From positions 1,860,001-1,924,000 of the forward strand of contig NZ_CP091788.1 in assembly GCF_022024055.1 (NCBI RefSeq): 64,000 bases of DNA. The letters run 5' to 3'. Position 1 is the stretch's first letter, and each line of letters starts with the position of its first letter. Positions 10,601 to 17,709 of the stretch are shown one piece after another. Source of the DNA: Prevotella sp. E2-28 (lineage in GTDB: Bacteria; Bacteroidota; Bacteroidia; Bacteroidales; Bacteroidaceae). A program made the position numbers and the translations under genes. The notes beneath the pieces were generated by a model that saw only the letters and a list, made by a program, of their open reading frames with translations, was not told the DNA's origin and did not search any database.

Positions 10601-13600
10601 CAGCTGACAGATAGAAGATACCTTCACCCAGACTGTCCAGCTTCACCACTTCCTGATGCATACCGTTCTTCATGCCATTGTGTACGGTCACCTTTCCACC
10701 GCCAATCTTCACCTTGTCTATCTTGGTGCTGCGGGTTGAGCCATTCCATGGGTAACGCTCTACTACGGCAATCTTGATGGGGTAGCGACGCTCCAGACTG
10801 AACACAGGAGCACCGAAGGTGTAGTGTACGGGATAGTCCTTGCCTAAGCTGTCAGGATAAACCAGGGGCACATCTACCTTCGTGCCATCGGCTGTCATAC
10901 ACTGGTAGAAGCGGTCACCGAAGTAGGCTATGCTGTCATATCCCACCTGTTCGTAGGTAATCTCTACAGGAGCATGGTAAATACGGTTATAGCGGGCATT
11001 GTAAATTTCCTGTGGATTCACCACGCGACGCTTATCTACGTCATAATAAATTTTTTCGTATTTCATGGTGTCGGGCTTCAGGCTCTGGGTCAGGTCAATG
11101 ACCTCGCTCACCATGCCGTCCTGGAACAGGGTAGGATAGCCCTCGCAATAAATCTGCATTACCTTCCAGCGTACGGGAGGCAACATCAGCACATACTCGC
11201 CCGTCACAGAGTCGGGCTTCACGGTCATGCGCTTACGCTGCACATCCACATGGGTGGCATGACCACCGCCAGCGGGATGCTGGAACACCTCTTCGCGCTG
11301 TTTCTTCTCAGGATTCTGGTTGTCAAACACCAGCCATGAGGTATTGTCACCCTCCAGTCCCATCACCATCGTGAGGTTCTGGCCCAGGTTGTTACGACTC
11401 AGGTTATTATCCAGTGGCAGGTCGCCCTGATCCTTACCACCTACCACACGGCCCGTCAGCTTCACCAGCGTAGCATCGTAGAAGTAGGCCTGGCCCACCT
11501 TGTCTTTCATGTTGAAGCCTTCCTCACTCTTATAGTAGCCGTCATTCTTAAACTTGTGACCGTCCATCACTGCCTGGATAATATTGTTTCCACTCAGCAC
11601 GTTAAACTTCACATGGCCTTCGAAGTCGGTCTCTACGACGCCGTCATTGCTGTTGTGCATCTCGTAACCGTTTACCTTGAAGCGCACACCCTTTACAGGG
11701 ATGCTTGTGCCGTCGTACATCACGTAGGCATTAAACTGCAGACCATTGGTCACAGTAAACTCAGGCAACTGGCGATAGTTATATTGGTCGTCAAAGGTGA
11801 CGCCACGTGTACCGTTTTCCATCTGGATAGCTCTGTCGCCAGTGCTGACGGGTGTCACGTTGTAGGTTACGCTGGTGTTGCCCTGATACGTCAGGTCTTC
11901 AGCCATGAAGTAGCCAGAATCGTCAGTGGTTACGAGTCTGGTGTCCTTGCCGTCCTCTGACGTGATATCCACATTGATACCTGCCACACCCGTACCGTCA
12001 TTGAAGCGTACGTAGCCTTCCAGTTTTCCAGTGTGCTTGCAGGCACCTTCCTTAATCTCGGTATAGGTGCTGGTCAGACCTTCACAGTCGTTGGTGGCGC
12101 ATACCTGGTATTCATAATCTACTAGAGGCAACACGCTCATATCCTCGTAGCTGGTCTGGTCTATGTTGCTCTTTACGATATCCCAGTCTGTAGTGCCTTT
12201 CACCCTTCTCAGCACAGTGAAATAGTCAATGGGGTTGCCATCGGTATTCCATGACAGCAGCACGCTGCTCTGGCGAGTATCTGTAATCAGTTTTTTCTCC
12301 AGCTTACCGTTGCTCTCATGATGGAAGGTGGGGAGCTCGGGGGTAGGATAGGAGGCTACTATAGGTACATACTGTGTGTGTTTGGGTACTACGATTTGTC
12401 CCTCTGTCTCCCAATCGTCACTGCCAAAGGCAATGAGCAGGTCTTCTACATTCAGAATACCTATTGGATCGGTAAACATCTTGGGCACGGGTATCGAAGA
12501 ACTGCCTTTTGTCCAGTTGTCAGCACCCAAGTTCTGAATCATCTCATCGACTGACATACTGTATTGGGCTTTGTTTACTTCGCCCCAGTTATTATAGCTC
12601 CAGTTGTTGGTGTTCTTGTTGACATTGCCATAGGCAGTGCCCATAGCATAGTTCATACCGGCATGTTGAACATTGTGGTAGTAACCGTTATCCAGACAGT
12701 TGGTAACGACATTCGCCGTACCACCGTCTTCCCAGCCTATGATAGCACCTGCATAGTCGATGATAAAGCCGGCAAGTACGGAGCCGTCAAACTTACAGTT
12801 GTTGATAAGATGTGTATAGGAGCGGCCATGGCCAATGAAACCACCGCAATGCGTACTGGTACAGGTCACGATGGTAGATACTTGTACGTTGTCTATACGC
12901 ACGGTGCCTCCTGACATGTTAGGATGACTACCTATGAGACCTGATGTGTATTGGCTGCCTTTCACTCTACCTGTTACGTGCAGGTTCTTAATGGTACAGT
13001 CTTTTACCATAGAGAACGGGGCGGTATAATATTCGCTTCCGTCAATGTTGACATTCAGCGTGTGGCCATTACCGTTGAAAGTGCCTCGGTAAGGTGAGGC
13101 ATTCTGGTAGCCCACACCGACGTCTGTTGATATGTCGGCATTCAATATGGCATCCACATCATAGGTACCTGCAGCATCCCGTACCCCCTGGCGGAATAGG
13201 AGCCAGTCTTCTGTACTGTTGATAATGTAGGTGTTGTTGTATTCCTGCGTGGCGAAGCTGTTCTTCACTGTCACCCAGCTTGTGTTGCGTGCGAAGGTCT
13301 CACAGCCTGTGCGCTTTGTGCCTAGATGCTTGGGGGCAAACAGGCAGCTCTCTATCGTTACATTGCCATAGGTCCAACCTACGAAGCCACCATTCATGTA
13401 GCAGTCCTCACCCTCTAAGCTACCGTCAAACAGACTGTTGCTTATCTTGAGCGTAGCACCATTGCCGACAATGCCCACGAAGCCTCCCATGGTGGCATCG
13501 CCAAGGGCGGTATTCTTGAGGGTGACAGAAGAGCGGCAGTTTTCTATCTTGACGTTGCCATTTTCTTGCACCTTTCCTATTAATCCAGAGTTAAACTTAT

Positions 13601-15446
13601 GATCGGAATTGACGGTGCCCTTTACGTTCAGGTTCTTGATGGTAGCATCGCTTACGTAGCGGAACATGGCTATGCGTTCTGCATAACCTGTGAAACTGAA
13701 GTTCACCGTATGACCATTACCATCGAATATGCCTTTGTAAGGCTTGTCTGAATCATTACCGATATTCAAACTGGTGGTGATGTCGGCATAGAGGCGTGCG
13801 TTGACTTCATACTGTCCATTGGCATTATCCACCTTATTGCGGAAGATCTGCCAGTCGGAAGCATTCTTGATGGGGAAGAAATAGGACTCTATCTCGTTCC
13901 ATAGGTGCAGGGGCGAGTTAGCTCTATTTACATACATCTCAATCTTGTAATCCACGCAGGGACGTGTCAGCGCCAGTATCTTGTAGCGGTTCTTACGCTC
14001 ATCCTGTGTCATGACGTATTCATTGTTTTCTACCTCTTCGCCCTTACGGTTGTAGCTTATGACGCGCATCTTCATCTCTGCGCGCTCATCCCACACGGCA
14101 TTATACTCATTAGCATATTCCCATGCTACGCGTACGGTGTGGGCACGCTCGTCTTCCCATTGGGCTGAGTAGTTCTTGATACGCAGCAGGTGTATGTCAT
14201 CAACCACGCACGAGGTAGAGGTGGCGGCGGGGTTTCCCTCCCATTCCCAGGTCTGGGTGATGGCACGGCGTATGCGGTAGGTCACATTCTCCAGTGTGCC
14301 ATTGCCTTTGAGCATGTCTTCGCTCACGGCATTGATCAGCGTGCTATCTACGTAGGTGAAGGTCTGCTCCTTCGGGCTCAAGACAAAGGGCACTGCACCA
14401 ATGGATACGAAGTCGGCCTCCAGGCCCGTCAGTGAGCGTTGCACCTCAAAATAGTCGGCAGTGGTCAGATCCTCACTGCCAGGATATTCTATGCTCCACT
14501 TCAGCTTCACCTTAGCCTTACTGTCGCCCAGGGGTGTAGCGGTGAGGCCCACGGGTGCATGAACCACTGGCATATCATCGGGATCTGAGGACACACCCTT
14601 AATCGGGTAGTTGTTATTGTCTTTATAGTCCACAATCACATGGAAGCGCTTATGAGGCACGGTGGCATCCAGATAAATCATACCGTCGTTTCTATCGGCC
14701 TTCAGCGTCTCTGTCTGCTCTACACCGTTCTTGTCCTCATACTTACACCACACACCGTCAATCTTGTTAGTGCCAATATACCAGGGCACTTCCAGTTTGC
14801 CCTTCTCGCTGTAGGAGAGGGAACCAGTGGTGACCTGCGGGGTAACGATACCCTCGGCAGCGGGAATGGTGATTTCGGTGTCATTGAGTCCTTGCACCTT
14901 CATCTTTGAACGTGAGGTACCATCGCGCTCTACATCCCACATGAACTTGATCTTCTTGCCCAGCAGCTCGTAAGGCAGACGCCACACGGCATAGATGGTG
15001 TAGGTCTTGCCGTCGTTGCTCTCATAGACCAAGCGACACATCTCGCCACTGCTTTTCTCTATCGTGAAGTGATTGGCTGAATTGCCTTGCGTCACTTCGA
15101 TATCGCCTCCGGCCCAGGTTTGGAACTTACACCACAGGTCGCTTTCGTCATTGTCGTGACTACTCTCGTCATTGAACCAGCGGAACAGCACGGTCTCGCC
15201 ACTCTCACCATCGACTGAGATTTTCAGTTTTCCGTCACAGACAAAGCAGTCGGCACCATCCTCGTCATACACGGGTACCTGAATGCGGATCTTGTTTGAC
15301 CCGCTCATCGTCACGGAGTAATTAATGGTTTTGTCCACAAAGGTTTCGGCCACTGCCGTCTGAGGCAGTATCCATGTCAACATGGCAAACAGTATGATGC
15401 CTGCCCATAGTTGCCCTTTTCCCAATACAGTCTTCATTGTATTCAT
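4659..15446 (-). CDS. Giant secreted multidomain surface protein (about 3595 residues) with GLUG, Fn3, LamG and sorting domains
   Basis: The start chosen is the ATG at 15446 (alternatives 15470 and 15437); a TTG further out lies inside the promoter. Approximate residues: signal peptide 1-34; beta-rich region 35-520; two GLUG-type blocks with 'GGFVG' turns, 520-960; Fn3-like 1060-1140; carboxypeptidase-regulatory-like beta sandwich from 1143 (KLEGYVRFNDGTGVAGINVD); a long unassigned region 1250-2450; LamG/concanavalin-like folds near 2520 and 2716-2890; BACON-like 3040-3130; a domain shared with the downstream lipoprotein near 3168; paired GWNWISF and GWNGIGY units near 3273 and 3365; a C-terminus (IQLSKRPKTQGVYIFNGKKI) like type IX secretion sorting domains. 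Likely a cell-surface adhesin or glycan-binding scaffold. No enzyme active site is evident. Confidence 0.85.
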   Translation of the reverse strand: MNTMKTVLGKGQLWAGIILFAMLTWILPQTAVAETFVDKTINYSVTMSGSNKIRIQVPVYDEDGADCFVCDGKLKISVDGESGETVLFRWFNDESSHDNDESDLWCKFQTWAGGDIEVTQGNSANHFTIEKSSGEMCRLVYESNDGKTYTIYAVWRLPYELLGKKIKFMWDVERDGTSRSKMKVQGLNDTEITIPAAEGIVTPQVTTGSLSYSEKGKLEVPWYIGTNKIDGVWCKYEDKNGVEQTETLKADRNDGMIYLDATVPHKRFHVIVDYKDNNNYPIKGVSSDPDDMPVVHAPVGLTATPLGDSKAKVKLKWSIEYPGSEDLTTADYFEVQRSLTGLEADFVSIGAVPFVLSPKEQTFTYVDSTLINAVSEDMLKGNGTLENVTYRIRRAITQTWEWEGNPAATSTSCVVDDIHLLRIKNYSAQWEDERAHTVRVAWEYANEYNAVWDERAEMKMRVISYNRKGEEVENNEYVMTQDERKNRYKILALTRPCVDYKIEMYVNRANSPLHLWNEIESYFFPIKNASDWQIFRNKVDNANGQYEVNARLYADITTSLNIGNDSDKPYKGIFDGNGHTVNFSFTGYAERIAMFRYVSDATIKNLNVKGTVNSDHKFNSGLIGKVQENGNVKIENCRSSVTLKNTALGDATMGGFVGIVGNGATLKISNSLFDGSLEGEDCYMNGGFVGWTYGNVTIESCLFAPKHLGTKRTGCETFARNTSWVTVKNSFATQEYNNTYIINSTEDWLLFRQGVRDAAGTYDVDAILNADISTDVGVGYQNASPYRGTFNGNGHTLNVNIDGSEYYTAPFSMVKDCTIKNLHVTGRVKGSQYTSGLIGSHPNMSGGTVRIDNVQVSTIVTCTSTHCGGFIGHGRSYTHLINNCKFDGSVLAGFIIDYAGAIIGWEDGGTANVVTNCLDNGYYHNVQHAGMNYAMGTAYGNVNKNTNNWSYNNWGEVNKAQYSMSVDEMIQNLGADNWTKGSSSIPVPKMFTDPIGILNVEDLLIAFGSDDWETEGQIVVPKHTQYVPIVASYPTPELPTFHHESNGKLEKKLITDTRQSSVLLSWNTDGNPIDYFTVLRRVKGTTDWDIVKSNIDQTSYEDMSVLPLVDYEYQVCATNDCEGLTSTYTEIKEGACKHTGKLEGYVRFNDGTGVAGINVDITSEDGKDTRLVTTDDSGYFMAEDLTYQGNTSVTYNVTPVSTGDRAIQMENGTRGVTFDDQYNYRQLPEFTVTNGLQFNAYVMYDGTSIPVKGVRFKVNGYEMHNSNDGVVETDFEGHVKFNVLSGNNIIQAVMDGHKFKNDGYYKSEEGFNMKDKVGQAYFYDATLVKLTGRVVGGKDQGDLPLDNNLSRNNLGQNLTMVMGLEGDNTSWLVFDNQNPEKKQREEVFQHPAGGGHATHVDVQRKRMTVKPDSVTGEYVLMLPPVRWKVMQIYCEGYPTLFQDGMVSEVIDLTQSLKPDTMKYEKIYYDVDKRRVVNPQEIYNARYNRIYHAPVEITYEQVGYDSIAYFGDRFYQCMTADGTKVDVPLVYPDSLGKDYPVHYTFGAPVFSLERRYPIKIAVVERYPWNGSTRSTKIDKVKIGGGKVTVHNGMKNGMHQEVVKLDSLGEGIFYLSADQTTRLLTNKDAKKTVTMTLEQNGTTYEATPLSGYVLNMFPISGSKDVLSTSTPMLIDILRDPPGAGSTATLSKGSKLKMTYSMDAKFDGGISFSWAKGSSLDNYSGVVSVGAEFGIINGAKVDTKLALDYIVNFTGKKAYSYTMSVNEDITTSSAATMVGADADLYIGTVQNIVVTPMSTIRAIPDRLYKQMQGRLSGSTLPTSNTLKYGSLVHIAEGRDSKDSLFHLVRDESIGYGPKVTSQFVHAQRYIVSELIPALTNEIRALMFTGTEEEAQNIADKTNQPVYWSKVPASDPNFCVDYVMKTPEGSTTNYTDEVNVKHQNIMAWVNMIATNEREKLFATDLVANLDVDGGTKMTHSETFESEFSESSQLYIPFVTNTDYFSESNTASFLSSVASTIVSQPIVKALVDAALKKLGTNKSVTYSDASEGGKQGGMEIEVKFGGAQNKFTIVPVLKFDSKGTETENKVYNRKESFNIAMDAKSHLNVDVYRVRTMTSDVSKAKDYKFSDVFYNTQYDAVAQSVMSELGDNMDTTKVTYPRSFVYRTRGGATCNSWEDARYTQAFKPGTLLDERTKKICNPKLSFDRQSVSGVAVGTPARFKVYLTNDSEQPEAATGGLTGFTFYLDESSNPNGAKVFVDGSPLNGNGLTVILNPGKVVEKTIEIYAGAEFDYEGLTFGVASSSDWRNTACTSMLDVHFLREAGPVNISSPGDKWVMNTDAQYNKERGWFLPITIDGFDKYQHNFDHIEFQYKESQRGEEYWTNLCSYYADSTLMAQANGVCAMIPQNGNIHTEFYGEGTVIEKAYDLRAVLYCRNGNSFLTTSSKVMSGVKDTRRPQLFGTPEPRDGILKLGDNIIFNFSEDIEYNYLNNITNFEVKGEVNNNQVSESVSIQFDGSSSVETEALRNFSGKDLTIDLMIKPDKTDKDMPLFSHGTNGKTLQMWLTSDYKLKAVVNKQEFTTTKAINPAGFRQVAMVINDSILRLYDGGTQLDSFKLKELYTGTGPLIFGRTNETNRKNSQFYKGHMMEARLWYRALSGGQIGSTYGQKRLTGYELGLVDYYPMNEGSGKYALDKTQGANAELKKAFWAMPKGLSLHLDWEDQGLALSEDALNRSNEQDYTLMFWFKTDPVGRGVLLSNGAGRKDENNAQNQFCLGFEAEKLMYRTHGMAVEVPGDWSDNQWHHYAMTVNRSRGLANIYVDQSLRATFSADSLGGISGGHPMIGAARYSEMQANGQMATIDTHNWLRGNVDELCLFSQALPPTLIKTFSTKSPNGDEAGLLTYLSFERQERQEDNDLELVAYPYSKRIYLDDKGNIRYELDSLTKQPTNIQMRDYLFLDDVETVKNHIDATQAAPVVPYEELKNLTFSCVGKDNQIMVGIDELNSRINRRNIYVTVRDIEDKNGNAMASPATACYYVTSSALQWMSNREKTTVRYGEGDLIYLYVVNNSSQSHTFTIENCPKWLTLDNYTNVIGPQDLVSIKAIVNKGLNIGTYDEIIHLVDEDGVSEPLYLNLTVEGETPAWAWNINSDLLQHSMNIVGQVVVNDEIDIDSRDIVGVFGRDNECHGFAHIDYSAQTGESNLYLTAYDNMLNGRELNFRLWQYATGRELQLKVSVDGGALSDTIHFRNAAVLGTDKPVRLVGGEYYVQTFDLKEGWNWISFNVASEALFNLNKLLDEMPWVEGDVLTDMNSDMTLVYRGGHWLASGSISNVVITPKKAFAIKVQHDTQFPIAGNIIKQEDERTIRLKQGWNGIGYTPMLNLSVETALSDYYSKAQPGDVIKSHSEFAYFTVSGGAGRWKGNLQYMKPGEGYMFLRKDATEAKFRYPFYEPSSTFIDEWAYTASKAPKRHSTRTTMSVSAMVNGVELEEGDKLIAFMDGEIVGETQANSTEETCYLSIDGDSKKGIWFAIEREGEMLAATNEVMTFSANAVVGSPDEPTVINFVRHDNENGKWYTTSGIQLSKRPKTQGVYIFNGKKIVIK

Positions 15447-15485
15447 ATTTTGGTTAGTTTTATTATTCATTTGGTTACAATGATG

Positions 15486-15493
15486 CAAATGTA
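15486..15493 (-). promoter_or_regulatory. -7 box of the giant-protein operon
   Basis: TACATTTG on the minus strand matches TAnnTTTG. Transcription would begin about 5 bases further, leaving a leader of about 35 bases to the ATG at 15446 and about 10 to that at 15470. No clear -33 box was found. Confidence 0.5.
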
Positions 15494-15690
15494 CAAAAAA
15501 AACCTTAAAACGTAAAAGAAAATTCTCCTTATTTTCAATTTAACTGCTGATTTTTTCTTTTATTCATTGCTTTCATATAAGTCTTAGACTTATTTTCATA
15601 ACTCTTAGACTTAGAAAAATATCTCTTAGAGTTATGAAATTATCTCTTAGACTTATGGGGGATAAGTGGGCTGTTTAGGAATCTATTTTG
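15494..15690. other. AT-rich spacer with repeated CTTAGACTTA motif
   Basis: No gene is seen here. A motif of about 12 bases around TCTTAGACTTA recurs at about 15582, 15603 and 15643, with a variant TCTTAGAGTTATGAAA at about 15623. One pair (CATAACTCTTAG and CTTAGAGTTATG) is nearly inverted. The cluster lies about 100 bases upstream of the giant-gene promoter and could be a binding-site array, which is speculation. Confidence 0.4.
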
Positions 15691-15808
15691 TGGACAGTGG
15701 ACAGTACTGGACAGTAATTTTGTAAAAAGTCTCATGCGTACGTACATATATGCGCATACGTACGCAAAGAGTTTATAAAAAAGTACTGTTTTTACTGTCC
15801 ACTGTCCA
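15691..15808. repeat. MITE-like inverted-repeat element with central palindrome
   Basis: Perfect 16-base inverted arms TGGACAGTGGACAGTA (15691-15706) and its complement (15793-15808) enclose 86 bases. Each arm holds a tandem heptamer TGGACAG. In the middle, TGCGTACGTA (15735-15744) and TACGTACGCA (15757-15766) form a second 10-base inverted repeat. No coding frame. The structure could extrude as a cruciform or form an RNA hairpin. Confidence 0.7.
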
Positions 15809-15810
15809 TT

Positions 15811-15848
15811 AAAAACTCAATGATTTCAGTCAAATTTCATTCATTGAA
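15811..15848 (-). terminator. Terminator of the tRNA-Arg/tRNA-Val unit
   Basis: On the minus strand TTCAATGA and TCATTGAG form an 8-base stem around a loop of about 17 bases and are followed by TTTTT, starting 12 bases after the tRNA-Val 3' end. Confidence 0.6.
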
Positions 15849-15859
15849 TTTTTTGAGTG

Positions 15860-15934
15860 TAGGAACATTGGGACTCGAACCCAAGACCTCTTCAATGTGA
15901 CTGAAGCGCTCTAAACCAACTGAGCTATGCTCCT
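15860..15934 (-). tRNA. tRNA-Val (anticodon CAC)
   Basis: A full cloverleaf is visible: acceptor AGGAGCA pairing with TGTTCCT (one G-T pair), D-stem GCTC/GAGC, anticodon stem CTTCA/TGAAG with loop GTCACAT giving anticodon CAC, T-stem TTGGG/CCCAA with loop TTCGAGT, discriminator A. CCA is not encoded. It decodes GUG. It follows tRNA-Arg by 8 bases in the same transcript. Confidence 0.92.
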
Positions 15935-15942
15935 ATGCTGTG

Positions 15943-16016
15943 TGAACCCGAAGGGATTCAAACCCTTGACCTTCAGAACCGGAATCTGACGCTCTATTCA
16001 GCTAAGCTACGGGTCC
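15943..16016 (-). tRNA. tRNA-Arg (anticodon CCG)
   Basis: Acceptor GGACCCG pairs with CGGGTTC (one G-T pair); D-arm GCTT...GAGC; anticodon stem TCAGA/TCTGA with loop TTCCGGT gives anticodon CCG; T-arm AAGGG/CCCTT with loop TTTGAAT; discriminator A, CCA not encoded. It decodes CGG. First gene of the two-tRNA unit. Confidence 0.92.
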
Positions 16017-16037
16017 CCTTGCGTTCGTTAGCGGGTG

Positions 16038-16069
16038 CAAAAGTACATATTTTTTTCTAACGGTGCAAA
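16038..16069 (-). promoter_or_regulatory. Promoter of the tRNA-Arg/tRNA-Val unit
   Basis: Minus-strand TTTGC (16069-16065), 19 bases, then TACTTTTG (16045-16038): a good match to the Bacteroidota -33/-7 promoter, about 20 bases before the tRNA 5' end. Confidence 0.75.
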
Positions 16070-16079
16070 TTTTTTTCAA

Positions 16080-16733
16080 TTATTTTGCAAGGATTTCAGA
16101 GGAAAAGGGGCTCATGTTAGCAGTAGGGAATAATGCTAGCCAGTCGTTAAAATCCTGATTCTGAAAGGTATGCAAGCCGTTTCGTTCACCTGCCATACAG
16201 TTTTTCTCAAGATCATCAATGAACAGGCTTTCTTGGGGATTGATGCCAGTTGTCTCAATCATTGTTTGGAATATCCTGTCGTCAGGCTTCTCCAGATGCA
16301 ACTCCTGTGAAAGGAATATGCCGTCAAAATAATCCTCTACGCTATGCTCCTGCATAGGGAAGAGTACATCGGCACAATAGCGCCAATGGATATCATTCGT
16401 ATTGCTGAGCAGATACACCTGATGGCCTGTCTGCCTGAGGTAAAGTAGCACCTGTTTCTTCTCATCAGGAATACACAGGAGCATCTTGTTGGCTGCATCC
16501 GTAATCTGCTTATCGGAAGCTTTAGAACGTGCAATCCTGCGAAACTCATCAAAAAACACCTGATTCGAAACGTATCCCAGTCCCAAATCGCAAAACAGTT
16601 TCATAACTTCCTGATTGTCCTTGATGTGCTCAGTATCCTTTAATCCCAGTTGCTCGAAGGCCTTCATACAAGCCTTCTCATCCAGTTTTACCAGCACATT
16701 TCCAAGGTCGAAAATAATATTTTTGTATTTCAT
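16080..16733 (-). CDS. HAD-superfamily phosphatase, YihX-like
   Basis: 217 residues from ATG 16733 (MKYKNIIFDLGNVLVKLD); a longer open frame upstream is antisense to the DUF4348 gene and is not used. HAD motif I is FDLGNV (nucleophile Asp 9), motif II LLSNTND near residue 116, motif III Lys in HLEKPDDRIF, motif IV FIDDLEKN. The DLGNV variant and overall order closely match the sugar-phosphate phosphatase YihX subgroup of HAD subfamily IA, cytoplasmic enzymes that dephosphorylate small phosphate esters such as glucose-1-phosphate; the real substrate is unknown. A -7 box (TACTTTTG) ends 5 bases before the ATG, so the mRNA is probably leaderless or nearly so. Confidence 0.85.
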   Translation of the reverse strand: MKYKNIIFDLGNVLVKLDEKACMKAFEQLGLKDTEHIKDNQEVMKLFCDLGLGYVSNQVFFDEFRRIARSKASDKQITDAANKMLLCIPDEKKQVLLYLRQTGHQVYLLSNTNDIHWRYCADVLFPMQEHSVEDYFDGIFLSQELHLEKPDDRIFQTMIETTGINPQESLFIDDLEKNCMAGERNGLHTFQNQDFNDWLALFPTANMSPFSSEILAK

Positions 16734-16737
16734 GATG

Positions 16738-16745
16738 CAAAAGTA
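16738..16745 (-). promoter_or_regulatory. -7 box of the HAD gene, abutting its start codon
   Basis: TACTTTTG on the minus strand ends at 16738 while the ATG begins at 16733. The expected transcription start would coincide with the start codon. Confidence 0.55.
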
Positions 16746-16822
16746 ATGAAAAAAGGGGGAATATAAAAGAAATGGTAATATAAAAATATTCATTTTCCTT
16801 TTGCAGTTCTCGCGCTTTTTAG

Positions 16823-16830
16823 TAACTTTG
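16823..16830 (+). promoter_or_regulatory. -7 box of the DUF4348-murB-PhnP-like operon
   Basis: TAACTTTG on the plus strand, 30 bases before the ATG at 16861; divergent from the HAD promoter. Confidence 0.55.
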
Positions 16831-16860
16831 CAGCCCGAAAGTATAGAATGACAGGCAAAG

Positions 16861-17709
16861 ATGAATAGGAAGCTTCTGCTGTTTGGTTTGATGTTGGCCT
16901 TTACCTTGACTGGTTGCAAGGATAAGAAACCTACAATGGATGATGAGTCAGCCCTTGAGGAAGACTCCGTAGAAATGGCTGACGGAGATAATGATGAAGA
17001 AAGCATGGATGAACTGATTTCAGAAGAGACCATGCCCGCAGCAGCAGAGGAATTGTTTGATGATTTCCTATTTAATTTCGCGTCAAATAAGCATCTGCAG
17101 ACAGAACGTATTGCATTCCCATTAATCGTTGTTTCGGAAGCGAAATCTGACACACTGGAGAAGAAAGAGTGGCAAATGGAGCATTTTTTCATGCATAATG
17201 AGGAGTACACCCAGATATACGATAATGAGAAGCAGATGGAACTGGAACAGGACACGTCGGTGAATCATGCCATCGTAGAGAAGATTTTCCTGGATCAGGG
17301 ATTCGTGTGTCAGTATCTGTTTGACCGTAAGAACGGACGATGGATGCTGAACGGTATGCATAAGCAGACGCTGTCGCATAATAGCAACGCGTCGTTCCTA
17401 GCGTTCTATAGAAGATTTGCTACGGACTCCGTGTTCCGTCAGAGCAGTTTGAAGGATGAGATTGCCTTCAGCAGTCCTGACCCTGATAATGACTTTGAGA
17501 GAATGGAGGGTGTGATTACACCCGACTCATGGGAGGCTTTTGCGCCGGAACTGCCTCACGGTACTATTTATAATATAGTATATGGACATCATGAGCCTCA
17601 TTCTAAGACAAAGATATTCGTACTGAGAGGCATCGCTAATGGACTGGAGATAGAATTGACTTTCCACCATGAGCATGACAAATGGAAACTGACCAAACTG
17701 TCAGAATAA
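16861..17709 (+). CDS. DUF4348-type lipoprotein
   Basis: 282 residues. The signal peptide ends in the lipobox FTLTGC (Cys 19) followed by KDKK. Residues 25-60 are strongly acidic and likely a flexible linker. The remainder, starting ELFDDFLFNFASNKHLQTER and including FVCQYLFDRKNGRWMLNGMH and a C-terminal LTFHHEHDKWKLTKL strand, matches my memory of the Bacteroidota-specific DUF4348 family, whose role is unknown. Repeated short 'W.L' strands suggest a beta-rich fold of NTF2 or lipocalin-like size. It is the first gene of a three-gene run; its TAA shares one base with the ATG of murB (TAATG), implying coupling with a cell-wall gene. Confidence 0.75.
   Translation: MNRKLLLFGLMLAFTLTGCKDKKPTMDDESALEEDSVEMADGDNDEESMDELISEETMPAAAEELFDDFLFNFASNKHLQTERIAFPLIVVSEAKSDTLEKKEWQMEHFFMHNEEYTQIYDNEKQMELEQDTSVNHAIVEKIFLDQGFVCQYLFDRKNGRWMLNGMHKQTLSHNSNASFLAFYRRFATDSVFRQSSLKDEIAFSSPDPDNDFERMEGVITPDSWEAFAPELPHGTIYNIVYGHHEPHSKTKIFVLRGIANGLEIELTFHHEHDKWKLTKLSE

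Noticed and set aside
15447..15488. TTG start at 15488 for the giant protein
   Set aside because: The TTG is part of the -7 box TACATTTG; the signal peptide starts further in. The same reasoning rejects TTG starts at 33849 (lon) and 39538 (hsdR).
16734..17255. N-terminal extension of the HAD gene
   Set aside because: It runs antisense through the DUF4348 lipoprotein gene and past the HAD promoter; the HAD fold begins at 16733.
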